The notes under the pieces: generated by a model
Databases searched by the model: none
What the model was told of the DNA's origin: nothing
Seen by the model: only the letters and a program-made list of their open reading frames with translations
Position numbers and translations under genes: made by a program
From: an uncultured Paracoccaceae bacterium
GTDB lineage: Bacteria; Pseudomonadota; Alphaproteobacteria; Rhodobacterales; Rhodobacteraceae
NCBI GenBank assembly: GCA_947501555.1
Contig: CANMWG010000001.1
Location: forward strand, 1,426,001 to 1,490,000
Direction of reading: 5' to 3'
Length of the DNA: 64,000 bases
In this document: one piece after another, positions 39,377 to 47,885 of the stretch
How the letters are laid out: each line of letters begins with the position of its first letter
How positions within the stretch are numbered: the first letter of the stretch is position 1

Positions 39377-40138
39377 ATGTTGAAGACCCGGATCATACCC
39401 TGCCTGGACGTGGCTGAAGGGCGCGTCGTGAAAGGCGTGAATTTCGTCGATTTGATTGACGCAGGCGATCCGGTTGATGCCGCGATTGCCTATAACGCCG
39501 CTGGCGCGGATGAGCTTTGCTTTCTCGATATCATGGCCACGCAGGAAAATCGGGGCACGATGTTTGATCTGGCCACCCGCACGGCTGAGCAATGTTTTAT
39601 GCCACTGACGATTGGTGGCGGTGTACGCACACACCATGATGTAAGGGATTTGCTGCTAGCTGGGGCTGACAAAGTCAGCTTTAACTCTGCGGCGGTGGCT
39701 GATCCGAATGTCGTGACCGAGGCTGCTATGCGCTTTGGGTCACAATGCATTGTCGTGGCCATCGACGCCAAGACGGTCAGCCCCGGAAAATGGGAAATCT
39801 TCACCCATGGTGGCAGGCGGGAAACGGGCATCGACGCCGTGGAATTCGCCCGGACTGTAGCGGAAAAAGGGGCCGGCGAAATCCTGCTGACATCGATGGA
39901 CCGGGACGGAACGAAGGCGGGTTTCAACCTGCCGCTGACCCGTGCCATCTCGGACGCGGTGAATGTGCCGGTCATTGCCTCGGGCGGGGTTGGGACACTG
40001 GATCACTTGGTGGAGGGCGTCACGCAAGGCGGCGCATCTGCCGTTCTGGCGGCGTCGATCTTCCACTTTGGGACCTACACAATCGGTCAGGCCAAGGCGC
40101 ATATGGCCAAGGCAGGCATCCCGGTGAGGTTGACATGA
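39377..40138 (+). CDS. hisF: imidazole glycerol phosphate synthase cyclase subunit
   Basis: The cyclase half of IGP synthase, which uses ammonia from HisH to close the imidazole ring. Catalytic Asp11 (IPCLDV) and the second Asp in VVAIDAKTV are both present, along with [10 protein letters not shown] and [11 protein letters not shown] phosphate sites. At 253 residues it is the standard size. I chose ATG 39377, in line with the family; the frame is open to 39320. Its stop overlaps the hisE start as ATGA. Confidence 0.96.
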   Translation: MLKTRIIPCLDVAEGRVVKGVNFVDLIDAGDPVDAAIAYNAAGADELCFLDIMATQENRGTMFDLATRTAEQCFMPLTIGGGVRTHHDVRDLLLAGADKVSFNSAAVADPNVVTEAAMRFGSQCIVVAIDAKTVSPGKWEIFTHGGRRETGIDAVEFARTVAEKGAGEILLTSMDRDGTKAGFNLPLTRAISDAVNVPVIASGGVGTLDHLVEGVTQGGASAVLAASIFHFGTYTIGQAKAHMAKAGIPVRLT

Positions 40139-40440
40139 CACTTGATGATTTGGCCAGCCTGATCGCGGCGCGCAAAGATGCAGACCCCGACACAAGCTGG
40201 ACGGCGAAACTGCTGGCCAAAGGCCCCGAAAAATGCGCCGAAAAGTTCGGGGAAGAGGCCGTTGAGGCAATCATCGAAGCGGTGAAGGGCGACAAGGCAG
40301 GGCTAACATCGGAAGCTGCCGACGTGCTCTACCACCTGCTAGTGATGCTGACTGCGCGCGGTGTTACACTGGACGAGGTCATGGCAGAATTGGCCCGCCG
40401 GCAAGGCACATCTGGGATCGCTGAAAAAGCTGCCAGATAG
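40135..40440 (+). CDS. hisE: phosphoribosyl-ATP diphosphatase
   Basis: Hydrolyses PR-ATP to PR-AMP in the second step of histidine synthesis. It is a 101-residue MazG-like all-alpha protein with the metal motif [10 protein letters not shown] and the downstream [13 protein letters not shown] helix (E-x-x-D). ATG 40135 overlaps the hisF stop. It stands apart from a separate hisI, as usual in alphaproteobacteria. Confidence 0.95.
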   Translation: MTLDDLASLIAARKDADPDTSWTAKLLAKGPEKCAEKFGEEAVEAIIEAVKGDKAGLTSEAADVLYHLLVMLTARGVTLDEVMAELARRQGTSGIAEKAAR

Positions 40441-40483
40441 GCTTTCTGCGTCCAATCAAACTTTCAGGAAGGCCGCTGTCGCA

Positions 40484-40501
40484 AGGGCAGCGCCCTGCCC
40501 T
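40484..40501. terminator. hairpin after hisE, convergent with the CoA-binding gene
   Basis: AGGGCAG-CGCC-CTGCCCT is a perfect 7-bp stem with a 4-base loop, 43 bases after the hisE stop and touching the stop of the convergent gene. No T run follows on either strand, so it is a weak or factor-dependent terminator. Confidence 0.4.
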
Positions 40502-40968
40502 CAAATCTTCGACGACACACGCCCCGTCACAAACCCACCCTTCCGAAGCTCATCGAACAACCGCTGGTACTCAATCTTTGGGCATCGGTTCTGAATAACA
40601 TCCACTCCACGGGCTTTTGCTTTGGCCGCAGCTTCGGGGTGCGTGACACCGATTTGCATCCAGATCGTTTGCAAGTCAGGCCAGCGCTGTAAAGCGGTAT
40701 CAACAATCGGAGGCACGGCCTCTGAGCGGCGAAAGACATCAACCATATCCACATCATCGGGTATCTCGGCCAAATCAGCATAGACAGTTTCGCCGAGTAA
40801 CTCTTGACCGGCCAAACCGGGATTAACCGGAATAACACGGTAACCTTTCAGCCCCAGATAGCGCCCCACATAATAACTTGGGCGGACAGGATTGGCCGAC
40901 ATGCCGACGACCGCGATGGTTTTGGTTCGGGTCAGTACCTGGCGAAGAAAATCATCAGAGTAAGTCAT
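40501..40968 (-). CDS. CoA-binding domain protein (YccU-like)
   Basis: A 155-residue single-domain Rossmann protein of the CoA_binding_2 family. The N-terminus has TIAVVGMSANPVRPSYYVGRYL, the nucleotide-binding start seen in YccU, and a central VDMVDVFRRSEAVPPIV segment. The C-terminus keeps the QIGVTHPEAAAKAKARG signature. Biochemical role is not well defined; CoA binding is a family property. A terminator hairpin lies 29 bases upstream of its start, so it has its own promoter or is attenuated. Confidence 0.88.
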   Translation of the reverse strand: MTYSDDFLRQVLTRTKTIAVVGMSANPVRPSYYVGRYLGLKGYRVIPVNPGLAGQELLGETVYADLAEIPDDVDMVDVFRRSEAVPPIVDTALQRWPDLQTIWMQIGVTHPEAAAKAKARGVDVIQNRCPKIEYQRLFDELRKGGFVTGRVSSKI

Positions 40969-40996
40969 GAGCCCACCCTATCAAGCATCCTGCAGA

Positions 40997-41026
40997 CAAA
41001 AAAGCGCCCGGTATTGAACCGGGCGC
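40997..41026 (-). terminator. Rho-independent terminator (minus strand)
   Basis: On the minus strand a perfect 9-bp GC-rich stem (GCGCCCGGT / ACCGGGCGC at 41004-41026, loop of 5) is followed directly by a T run (seen as AAAAAA at 40998-41003 on the plus strand). It ends transcription coming from the right and sits just before the CoA-binding gene. The nearest gene it could serve ends at 41159, so it may instead end a small RNA. Confidence 0.75.
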
Positions 41027-41158
41027 AAGGTATGGAACGAGGGACAGTGAATTGAGGCGCGGGTGTTCCAAGACGCGTCTCCACCGTTCTATTTATGTAC
41101 AAACCAATTACGCAAAAGACGTCTTCAGCGAAACGTGAAGATGTTGTCAAAATTCCCC

Positions 41159-41599
41159 TTAGAATAGGGTTGGCCAGTAAGTATCTGCCTGCGCAATACG
41201 CAGATCGGGATCACGTAACCAGCGATCACGGGCGGCCATCGATTGGGTAAGGTAGAGCTTTCCATCATGAATGGCCCAAGCCTCGGGATTGCTTGGCATC
41301 AATTGACCCGTCGTCAGCGCCATCGCGCTATATCCGCCATATTGAGGGGCAAAGGCGTAAGGATTACGCTCAAAAGTCGCCAAATTCTCGGCGGATTCGA
41401 ATTGCCAAATTGCATTGAGCCAGCGCAATCGGTAGGCGGGCAAACCCTCAACAGCTTGGCTCTTTCGAAAATAGGCTACAGGATCGTAGCCCCAAACGGC
41501 AAGTTCCACGTCCACAAAAACGCGGTCAGGCCGCGCTAGCGCAGGTCCTGCGATCGTTGCGGCAGCAAAAGATCCTAAGAAAAGGCGACGGGTCATCAT
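41159..41599 (-). CDS. YHS domain-containing protein
   Basis: A 146-residue exported protein. The N-terminus has two Arg before a hydrophobic stretch (TRRLFLGSFAAATIAG), resembling a Tat or Sec signal. The mature part has the YHS pattern: AVWGYDPVAYF, then LRWLNAIWQFESAENLATFE, and QYGGYSAMAL. In this family the domain is small and usually metal- or heme-associated, but exact function is unknown. Confidence 0.87.
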   Translation of the reverse strand: MMTRRLFLGSFAAATIAGPALARPDRVFVDVELAVWGYDPVAYFRKSQAVEGLPAYRLRWLNAIWQFESAENLATFERNPYAFAPQYGGYSAMALTTGQLMPSNPEAWAIHDGKLYLTQSMAARDRWLRDPDLRIAQADTYWPTLF

Positions 41600-41702
41600 A
41601 GAAAGGGCAGCTCCAAGGGTTGCTTGTCTCTGCCCTATATGATCCGCTTGCAGCGCCGCTGCCTAGTGACCTCGCCAACCCGTGACCGTTGGTGACTTTG
41701 CT

Positions 41703-42026
41703 CTAGTCAAATATTTCATCCACGATGTCGTCAAACACATCCCAGACCTCCGAGAAAACCTTGCGGCCGAAACCTTTGTTCTTACGCCTTTTTTGGGGCC
41801 TTTCGACATGGCGTTCCGCACGTTTGTCACGGCGTTTTTTTGGTTTCGGGCGGGTGGGCGTCGCCGCAGGCGCGGTCATGCGATCCGACGCCTTTGGTAA
41901 CATTTTCATCGCATGCAAGGGCGCGCCACAGTTCTCACAGCGCAATTCATGGCGCTCTTCGCCGCGCAAAACCAGTGCAGCGCGGCTACCGCAATAACAA
42001 CAGGTTGTGATCTTTGTCGTCGCCAT
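41703..42026 (-). CDS. small zinc-ribbon protein
   Basis: A 107-residue protein with an N-terminal four-Cys zinc ribbon (CCYCGSRAALVL...RCENCGAPL; CxxC pairs about 20 residues apart). A Lys/Arg/Pro-rich linker and a short acidic helical tail follow. It lies 11 bases downstream of rlmB, so it is in the same transcript. A nucleic-acid-binding role is plausible from charge but not shown. Confidence 0.75.
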   Translation of the reverse strand: MATTKITTCCYCGSRAALVLRGEERHELRCENCGAPLHAMKMLPKASDRMTAPAATPTRPKPKKRRDKRAERHVERPQKRRKNKGFGRKVFSEVWDVFDDIVDEIFD

Positions 42027-42037
42027 ACCGCCCTCTT

Positions 42038-42817
42038 CTACCCGCTTTTGATGGCATATAGAGCCACAGCAGCTGCATTCGAGACATTCAACGACCCAAA
42101 CCCGGCGGCCGCATCAATACGCACCAATTGATCACAGGTCTCCTTGGTCTTGTCCCGCAGCCCCGGCCCTTCGGCGCCAAGTACCAAGGCCACCGCCCGG
42201 TCACGCTTGCCTGTAACAGCTGTTTCCATCGTCACTTCCGCTTCACCATCCAGACCAAGCACCAAATATCCCATCCCCTTCAACGCCTCCATCGCGTCTG
42301 CCAGATTGCGCACACGCAAATATGGTTGCCGCTCCAAGGCACCGCTGGCGGTCTTGGCCAACGCGCCCGTCTCCGGAGCAGCATGACGCTGGACAGCCAC
42401 AACGGCGCGTGCCCCAAAGACCTCGGCCGAGCGCAGGATCGCGCCCACATTATGTGGGTCCGTCACACGGTCAAGCAACACGATACGTGGCGGGTTCGGA
42501 CCGTCCCCAAGGGCCACATCCTCCAAGCTGCCCCAATCAAGCGGCTTGACCTCCAATGCCGCCCCCTGATGCACAGACTGCGGATCGAGCGGGGCTGCAA
42601 ACTTACGTGGATCCGAAATCTCGGGCTCAATACCAGCCTTTGCAACAGCGTCACCCAAACGCTCAAGCGCGTTGCGCGTCACAACAAGGCGCAGCTTGAC
42701 CCGGGCGGGATTTGCAAGGGCGTCCCGCACAGCATGCAAACCAAAGAGCCAGACAGTCTCATTTGCCGCCGCGCGCTTATCTTTTTCTTTAGCGATCACC
42801 CACTTTGGCTTCTTCAT
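42038..42817 (-). CDS. rlmB: 23S rRNA 2'-O-methyltransferase (TrmH/RlmB family)
   Basis: A SPOUT-fold methyltransferase that methylates a guanosine ribose in 23S rRNA. An N-terminal substrate-binding domain (WLFGLHAVRDALANP) is followed by the three SPOUT motifs: DPHNVGAILRSAEVFGA, ALVLGAEGPGLRD and SLNVSNAAAVALY. I chose ATG 42817 (259 residues) after GGGGCACAGT; earlier in-frame starts exist to 42868. It is divergent from tRNA-Tyr, a common arrangement in Rhodobacteraceae. Confidence 0.9.
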   Translation of the reverse strand: MKKPKWVIAKEKDKRAAANETVWLFGLHAVRDALANPARVKLRLVVTRNALERLGDAVAKAGIEPEISDPRKFAAPLDPQSVHQGAALEVKPLDWGSLEDVALGDGPNPPRIVLLDRVTDPHNVGAILRSAEVFGARAVVAVQRHAAPETGALAKTASGALERQPYLRVRNLADAMEALKGMGYLVLGLDGEAEVTMETAVTGKRDRAVALVLGAEGPGLRDKTKETCDQLVRIDAAAGFGSLNVSNAAAVALYAIKSG

Positions 42818-42935
42818 ACTGTGCCCCATATCCTGCGATGTGGTCTGGGCGATACCTGACAAATGCAAGACTGTGAAGTACCGGCGACTTTTGCGGTTGA
42901 CGGGCCTAGGGGTCGCGGGTAATCAGCCCGTCAGT

Positions 42936-43019
42936 GGGCGACAGGCCGCAAGGTGTGGCAGGGGACTGTAACTCCCTCGCGGAGACGCACGCCTGGTTCG
43001 ATTCCAGGGTCGCCCACCA
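42936..43019 (+). tRNA. tRNA-Tyr (anticodon GTA), island attachment site
   Basis: Acceptor stem GGGCGAC (42936-42942) pairs with GTCGCCC (43009-43015), followed by A and an encoded CCA. The anticodon loop CTGTAAC gives GTA, flanked by a GGGGA/TCCCT stem, with a medium-length variable arm and a T-arm CCTGGTTCGATTCCAGG. A phage-type integrase starts 91 bases after the CCA end in the same orientation, so the 3' half of this gene is the likely attB/attL core. Confidence 0.93.
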
Positions 43020-43082
43020 TAACGCCATTGCGTTGATTTTCCTTATATTGTTAGACTTACCCCTACTAAGGGGTCTGTATCT

Positions 43083-43120
43083 GGACACATTTTAAGGATT
43101 TTTGGACACATGCGGACACA
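43083..43120 (+). repeat. three phased GGACACA repeats at the integrase start
   Basis: GGACACA occurs at 43083, 43104 and 43114, that is 21 and 10 bases apart (two turns and one turn of the helix). The ATG of the integrase (43110) lies between the second and third copies. They could be integrase arm-type sites or autoregulatory sites. Confidence 0.45.
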
Positions 43121-44564
43121 AAAGGTCGAACACCTAAAAATAAACGGTGGACGATACTACTATCGCAGGCGCGTACCGACCAAGCATCAAAAGACCTTGG
43201 GAATAAAGAACTGGAACCGCCCATGTGGGAAGGTGACCTATCAACAAGCCGTTGTGTTGGTGACTGAATGGGCTTCTGAACACGATGCACTGCTATCCCA
43301 ACTAGATGATCCCAAGGTGGCGGAGAAAACCCGCTACACCACCGAGGCTAACTTGCTGGAAGCACCGATGATGCAGATCGCTGACACTATGACCGATATC
43401 GGCTTGGAGCCAGGCAATTGGCGTGGAGAAGTTATGCTGTCCGCTGCTAAGGTTGCGCTGAAGACTGCGGACGAGCACCCAGAGAAGAGTGTCGCCGCAC
43501 GACTGGTCGCGTATCGGAGCATTCATGCACTGTGCTTTCACGACAGTGTCATCCCCCCAACCGATCTAGATGATCGTGATGACTTCGACCTCGTGAAGCG
43601 TAAATTGGAGCGTCGGATCAATGAACTGGGCGGCAATCCCATCACGATTACTGCGATGTCGGAAGCTTACTTCAAGAAAAACCAATTGAAGCCAGAGGTG
43701 CGCAATAAGTATCGCCGTGTGATCAAACGACTTATCGCACAAGTCGGAGATATCCCGTTGGAGCATCTAAATGCAAATAGGCTCCGTGAGTTTCGCGATG
43801 CGCAGCCAGATGACACTAAAGCAAGTTCAGTTCAGTCCTTATTCACACCAATTCGTGGGATGTTTAAATATGCCCTTGGCGAAGGCAAGATATCACATAA
43901 CCCCATGCCATCTGTGATTCTGAAGCGCGAAAAGCGATCAACTCAGATGACAAAATGGAAGCCCTTTTCCCCAGAAGAGACCCGCCGCATTTTTGAAGCG
44001 ATGGATGAGTTTTGGGGATCGCCGATACGTGGGCTATCGGATGAGCGACGCCTAGCAATCCATATGGTTTGCCGTGTTCAAGCCTTTACCGCGATGCGGC
44101 CTAAAGAGGTCGTTCACCTACTACCTGAAAACGTGACGGACAAAAGTCTCATCGTGATCGGCTCGAAGACTGAAGGTTCAGATCGATCCATTCCCTTGCA
44201 TCCCGAGATTTCAGACTTTCCAGCATTTTATCACGCTGGCGGATTCGATACTTTTCTATCCCAAAAGAAAGATCGCACTCAGACCATTAGGCACAACTTC
44301 ATAAATCTAATCAGGGAGAAGGTGGACCCACCCATTATCCATGAGAAAAAGGTTCTCTATTCTTGGCGTTCTACATTCAGCAATGCCATGAGAAGGGCTG
44401 GAGCGGACTACGATATGCGCCGAGCGATATTAGGCCACAAGATTTCTGGATCACTCGCTCACTACGATGACGGCCCAGAGTTCTTTAAGAAACGAAAGTG
44501 GATTAGAGCATCTGACCCACGTATCGATTATCCCGACCCAGGTGAGGATGATGATCTGGACTGA
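43110..44564 (+). CDS. tyrosine recombinase / phage-type integrase
   Basis: Catalyses site-specific integration of the island at tRNA-Tyr. The 484-residue protein has an N-terminal arm-binding part, a SAM-like core-binding domain (about 180-275) and the catalytic domain (about 285-460). Arg330 (AMRPKE), Lys353 (GSKTEG), Arg420 (SWRST), His443 (LGHK) and Tyr452 (AHYDD) fit the R-K-x-R-H-Y set. The first His of the usual H-x-x-R box is replaced (Tyr417 at that position), as in several island integrases. The next gene begins on the opposite strand 77 bases later. Confidence 0.9.
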   Translation: MRTQKVEHLKINGGRYYYRRRVPTKHQKTLGIKNWNRPCGKVTYQQAVVLVTEWASEHDALLSQLDDPKVAEKTRYTTEANLLEAPMMQIADTMTDIGLEPGNWRGEVMLSAAKVALKTADEHPEKSVAARLVAYRSIHALCFHDSVIPPTDLDDRDDFDLVKRKLERRINELGGNPITITAMSEAYFKKNQLKPEVRNKYRRVIKRLIAQVGDIPLEHLNANRLREFRDAQPDDTKASSVQSLFTPIRGMFKYALGEGKISHNPMPSVILKREKRSTQMTKWKPFSPEETRRIFEAMDEFWGSPIRGLSDERRLAIHMVCRVQAFTAMRPKEVVHLLPENVTDKSLIVIGSKTEGSDRSIPLHPEISDFPAFYHAGGFDTFLSQKKDRTQTIRHNFINLIREKVDPPIIHEKKVLYSWRSTFSNAMRRAGADYDMRRAILGHKISGSLAHYDDGPEFFKKRKWIRASDPRIDYPDPGEDDDLD

Positions 44565-44640
44565 ATGAGCGTGTCATGAAGCATCACATGTGCAAACAAC
44601 TGATGGCCAGAGGCTTTGGGTGCGGTGGGCGTTGTGATGT

Positions 44641-45807
44641 TCACATCAGGGTTGCTGTCTGAGGATCGTAAGCCATTCCCTTGATAGAACCATCCCTGAT
44701 CCGCTCTACGGCTTCATCAATTGCGAAGAGCGGCACGAGGAACCATTCCCGTGGGGTGACGGGATGGCCAAAGCGATCCTTGATTTCCACATCCAGCCGA
44801 GCCGCTTCAAAGATGCGGTGCAACAGGTTCTCCAGCTTCACTCGGTTGATGTTGAACAATTCGTAAGTGGTCACCACTTCCACGTCGGCCATCAAGAACG
44901 TGGGATCGAGTTTGGCATTGGCGATCCGCTTCTCCACCGTGCCACCCGTCACACCAATTTTGTGCAGCAGGTCACGGTTCTGCGTCACAACGGGTAGATC
45001 AGACTTTGAACGCAGGACGTAGATCAGCCCGCTGGCTTCGTCACCATCGACGGTGGCATCCGCAAATAGAGGGCCAGCACTAGGGTCTGTGATACGGCGA
45101 CTAGCCTTGTCCTCATTCAAAGCACGTTGAAGGGAACGCATCAAAAGGTTGCTCTGGGTCCCGTTGTCAAAAATCACACGGAGCCTTGCTTCGGTCATGC
45201 CGTTGTCGTTGACATAAACCTCGCCCTTCTCGGCAACGAATGCCTTTTGACCTTTCAAGACGAACAGCCGCCCCACTTCAATCTCAGCCTTGCGTTCAAA
45301 GGGCCTTGTTGTACGTACACCCGTCGTAAGCTCAGACTGCACCTGCTCAAACATCGGCTTGAACGTATCGAAATCCTTGCAAGGTTCGCGACTGGCGACA
45401 TCCTCAGCAGCCTTACGCTCAGCTACAGGCCGCACATGACGGATTTCAGTGATGTCGGGGGCTAGGCCATCAAGGTCTTCAAGATCGGAAGCCAAAGCAT
45501 CCATGTCCAAATCATCTGCTTCGTCAGCAACCGAAGCAGAGGTTAGCAGACCCTGATGGTCCAAAGGTGATAGTAGGTCGTGGTACTCGTTGTTAGCCTT
45601 CAGTCGCTCAAGACGGACAGCATACAGGCGTTCGAAGACATCATGATCTGAGCCAGCACGAGGTGCATAACCCGCAGCTTCAGTGAAGCGTTGGATGTCC
45701 TCGAAGCCCGCAATGACCCGCTCTTCAAGGGGAGAGCGTTTGACGGGTTTGTCTTCAACTTCGAACTCAGCAAGGTCATCTGCCAAAGCATCCAGATCAT
45801 CACTCAT
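44641..45807 (-). CDS. GIY-YIG nuclease family protein (T5orf172-like)
   Basis: Last gene of the defence operon and a likely DNA nuclease. The C-terminal third (about residues 260-360) has the GIY-YIG/T5orf172 core: LIYVLRSKSD, then LHKIGVTGGTVEKRIANAK, VEVVTTYELFN and the His/Glu-containing NLLHRIF and TPREWF segments. The N-terminal 250 residues are acidic and may bind partners. I chose ATG 45807, after AAGGAGG and overlapping the helicase stop by eight bases; the frame is open to 45846. Such proteins often accompany an SF2 helicase and a methyltransferase. Confidence 0.82.
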   Translation of the reverse strand: MSDDLDALADDLAEFEVEDKPVKRSPLEERVIAGFEDIQRFTEAAGYAPRAGSDHDVFERLYAVRLERLKANNEYHDLLSPLDHQGLLTSASVADEADDLDMDALASDLEDLDGLAPDITEIRHVRPVAERKAAEDVASREPCKDFDTFKPMFEQVQSELTTGVRTTRPFERKAEIEVGRLFVLKGQKAFVAEKGEVYVNDNGMTEARLRVIFDNGTQSNLLMRSLQRALNEDKASRRITDPSAGPLFADATVDGDEASGLIYVLRSKSDLPVVTQNRDLLHKIGVTGGTVEKRIANAKLDPTFLMADVEVVTTYELFNINRVKLENLLHRIFEAARLDVEIKDRFGHPVTPREWFLVPLFAIDEAVERIRDGSIKGMAYDPQTATLM

Positions 45808-47848
45808 AGCGACCCTCCTTGCGGAAGCGCATAAAGGCGGTGGCACCTTCTGCCATCAGCCGCTCATATGGATCAGATGCCGTGATCGACGGTGGTCTGT
45901 TGTGGTCCTTCTTGAAGCGGGATGCACGTTTGGCCCAAGTGACCGCTTCATCAGGCGTTATGGGAGTGCGTTTGGCCGAGATCACCGCCGCAACCTGCTT
46001 GAGGCTTTCCTCATCCATGGATTTTGCCAAGATTGCATAGGCTTCACCGAATGGATTGATCGCATCAATCAGGTCGATGTTGAGGTCACGGACATCCATT
46101 GCAAACTTACGTACCCCATCAATCAGGGCTGTGTTCGCCGTAGGCTCATTCGCAGCGTCACCCAGCACCGCTGCCTTAGCTTGCTGCGTCAGGTTAAGGG
46201 CAGCGACTGCACGTTGCCGTACGGCTTCCACATCGCCTTCCTCAAGCTCCGGGTAGCGATCCTTGATGATCTTACCCATCCGAACAACTGTAATCTCTTC
46301 AGGCACGAGTTCTTCGTCAAAGAGGCCACGTTCAATAGACGGCTTATCTTGCACAAACGCGGTGATGACTTCGTTGATATCTTCTTCACAAATGCGCTTA
46401 GCGTTCTCAGACTTTGGTTCCACCAGTCCTTTGATTTCAATCTGGAACTGGCCGCGCTCCTCACTAAAGCCGACATTGCATTTGTCGTCTTGGTACCCGC
46501 CTTCACCATAGTCGAACCCGTCAACTGGTGCCGTGGTCGGCGTCTTGGGGGCGAAGTTGAATTTTGGAACCAGAACCTGTTCCATCAACAAGCTTGCCGC
46601 GATAGCTTTGAGGGTGTCGTTGACGGCTTCGGTGACCGCCCCTTCAGAGGCATCTGGCTCGGCAATAAGGTTGGTGAAGCGGGCGTGGGTCTTACCCTTG
46701 GCATCACGTGTGGCACGTCCGATTATCTGCACAATCTCGGTCAAGCTGGCACGGTACCCGACCGTTAAGGCATGTTCGCACCAAATCCAGTCAAAGCCTT
46801 CTTTTGCCATACCCAACGCAATGATGAGGTCCACATGGTCACGGTTGTTTTTCTGTTTCGGGTCTTTAAGCGCCGCTGATACTTTGTCCCGCTTGGCAGG
46901 ATCATCCTCGACCAGATCAGCCACCTTAATGACTTTGCCACCCTTGGTCTTGATCAAGTGAAAACCTGTTTCGGGGTCCGTCCCCTGCCATGCACCCAAA
47001 GCATGTTGGATTTCATCAACCTCTTTGTGCTTGTCCCCTGTACTTTCACGGGCATTCACATTGGGGATGTGGAGGATGGTTTTTTCTTCGGGGTTCAACA
47101 CGGCCAGCAGGTCCTCGGCATAGCTGCCTGTGTAGAAGAAATACCCGATGTCCAACGTCTTGAGGTGCTCGTAGCCGTTAAGCTGCTCGTAGTAAGTGTA
47201 GGTCACAGTATCGAATTTGGCTTCGTCCTCTGGGGCCAGCACGGCCTCGGCGTCACCACGGAAATAGCTGCCTGTCATGGCAACCACATGCACCTTGTCA
47301 CGGGTGATCAACTGCCCCAGATGCGCTCCTAACTTGTTGTCAGGGTTCGCACTGACGTGATGAAATTCGTCCACTGCGATCAGACGATCATCAAAGGCTT
47401 CAATCCCGAACTTATCGACCGCGAAACGGAAGGTGGCGTGTGTGCAGACCAGCACCTGATCTTCGCTTTCAAGGAAATTGCCAACGGCCCCAACCTTGCC
47501 ACTATCGCCGCCAGGTGCATTGCAAAGGTTCCACTTTGGCGCAACGGCCCAATCCGCCCAGAATCCGTATTTCATGAGCGGTTCGTCATTGAAGCTCGAT
47601 CCGATGGACTTCTCTGGCACCACAACGATGGCCTGCTTCAGGCCCTGATTGTGCAGCTTGTCCAACGCAATGAACATCAAGGCCCGTGACTTGCCCGATG
47701 CAGGGGGTGACTTGATCAGAAGGTACTGCTCTCCCCGCCGTTCATAGGCACGTTCCTGCATAGCCCGCATCCCAAACTCATTGGAAGTCGTGGACGAGCC
47801 GTTCTGGGCATATGTGACTGAGACAGAGGGTATGGACTTGTGGTTCAT
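45800..47848 (-). CDS. SF2 DEAD/DEAH-box helicase family protein
   Basis: A predicted DNA translocase of 682 residues. Motif I PPASGKS is at residues 48-54, motif II DEFH (VDEFHH) at 160-163, motif III MTGSYF near 191-196 and motif VI QIIGRATR at 374-381. It resembles type III restriction-like ATPases but lacks a fused nuclease; the long C-terminal half (about 400-682) has no domain I know. The start is uncertain (ATG 47848; a TTG two codons up). It lies 37 bases after the HEPN gene, the only real gap in the operon. Confidence 0.88.
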   Translation of the reverse strand: MNHKSIPSVSVTYAQNGSSTTSNEFGMRAMQERAYERRGEQYLLIKSPPASGKSRALMFIALDKLHNQGLKQAIVVVPEKSIGSSFNDEPLMKYGFWADWAVAPKWNLCNAPGGDSGKVGAVGNFLESEDQVLVCTHATFRFAVDKFGIEAFDDRLIAVDEFHHVSANPDNKLGAHLGQLITRDKVHVVAMTGSYFRGDAEAVLAPEDEAKFDTVTYTYYEQLNGYEHLKTLDIGYFFYTGSYAEDLLAVLNPEEKTILHIPNVNARESTGDKHKEVDEIQHALGAWQGTDPETGFHLIKTKGGKVIKVADLVEDDPAKRDKVSAALKDPKQKNNRDHVDLIIALGMAKEGFDWIWCEHALTVGYRASLTEIVQIIGRATRDAKGKTHARFTNLIAEPDASEGAVTEAVNDTLKAIAASLLMEQVLVPKFNFAPKTPTTAPVDGFDYGEGGYQDDKCNVGFSEERGQFQIEIKGLVEPKSENAKRICEEDINEVITAFVQDKPSIERGLFDEELVPEEITVVRMGKIIKDRYPELEEGDVEAVRQRAVAALNLTQQAKAAVLGDAANEPTANTALIDGVRKFAMDVRDLNIDLIDAINPFGEAYAILAKSMDEESLKQVAAVISAKRTPITPDEAVTWAKRASRFKKDHNRPPSITASDPYERLMAEGATAFMRFRKEGRYE

Positions 47849-47885
47849 GATCAATAATTTTCCAAATGCAGCTTAAATGATGGCA

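Noticed and set aside
43021..43034. AACGC-CATT-GCGTT hairpin after tRNA-Tyr as a terminator
   Set aside because: Only five base pairs and a short GATTTT follow; too weak to call, though it may help end the tRNA transcript.
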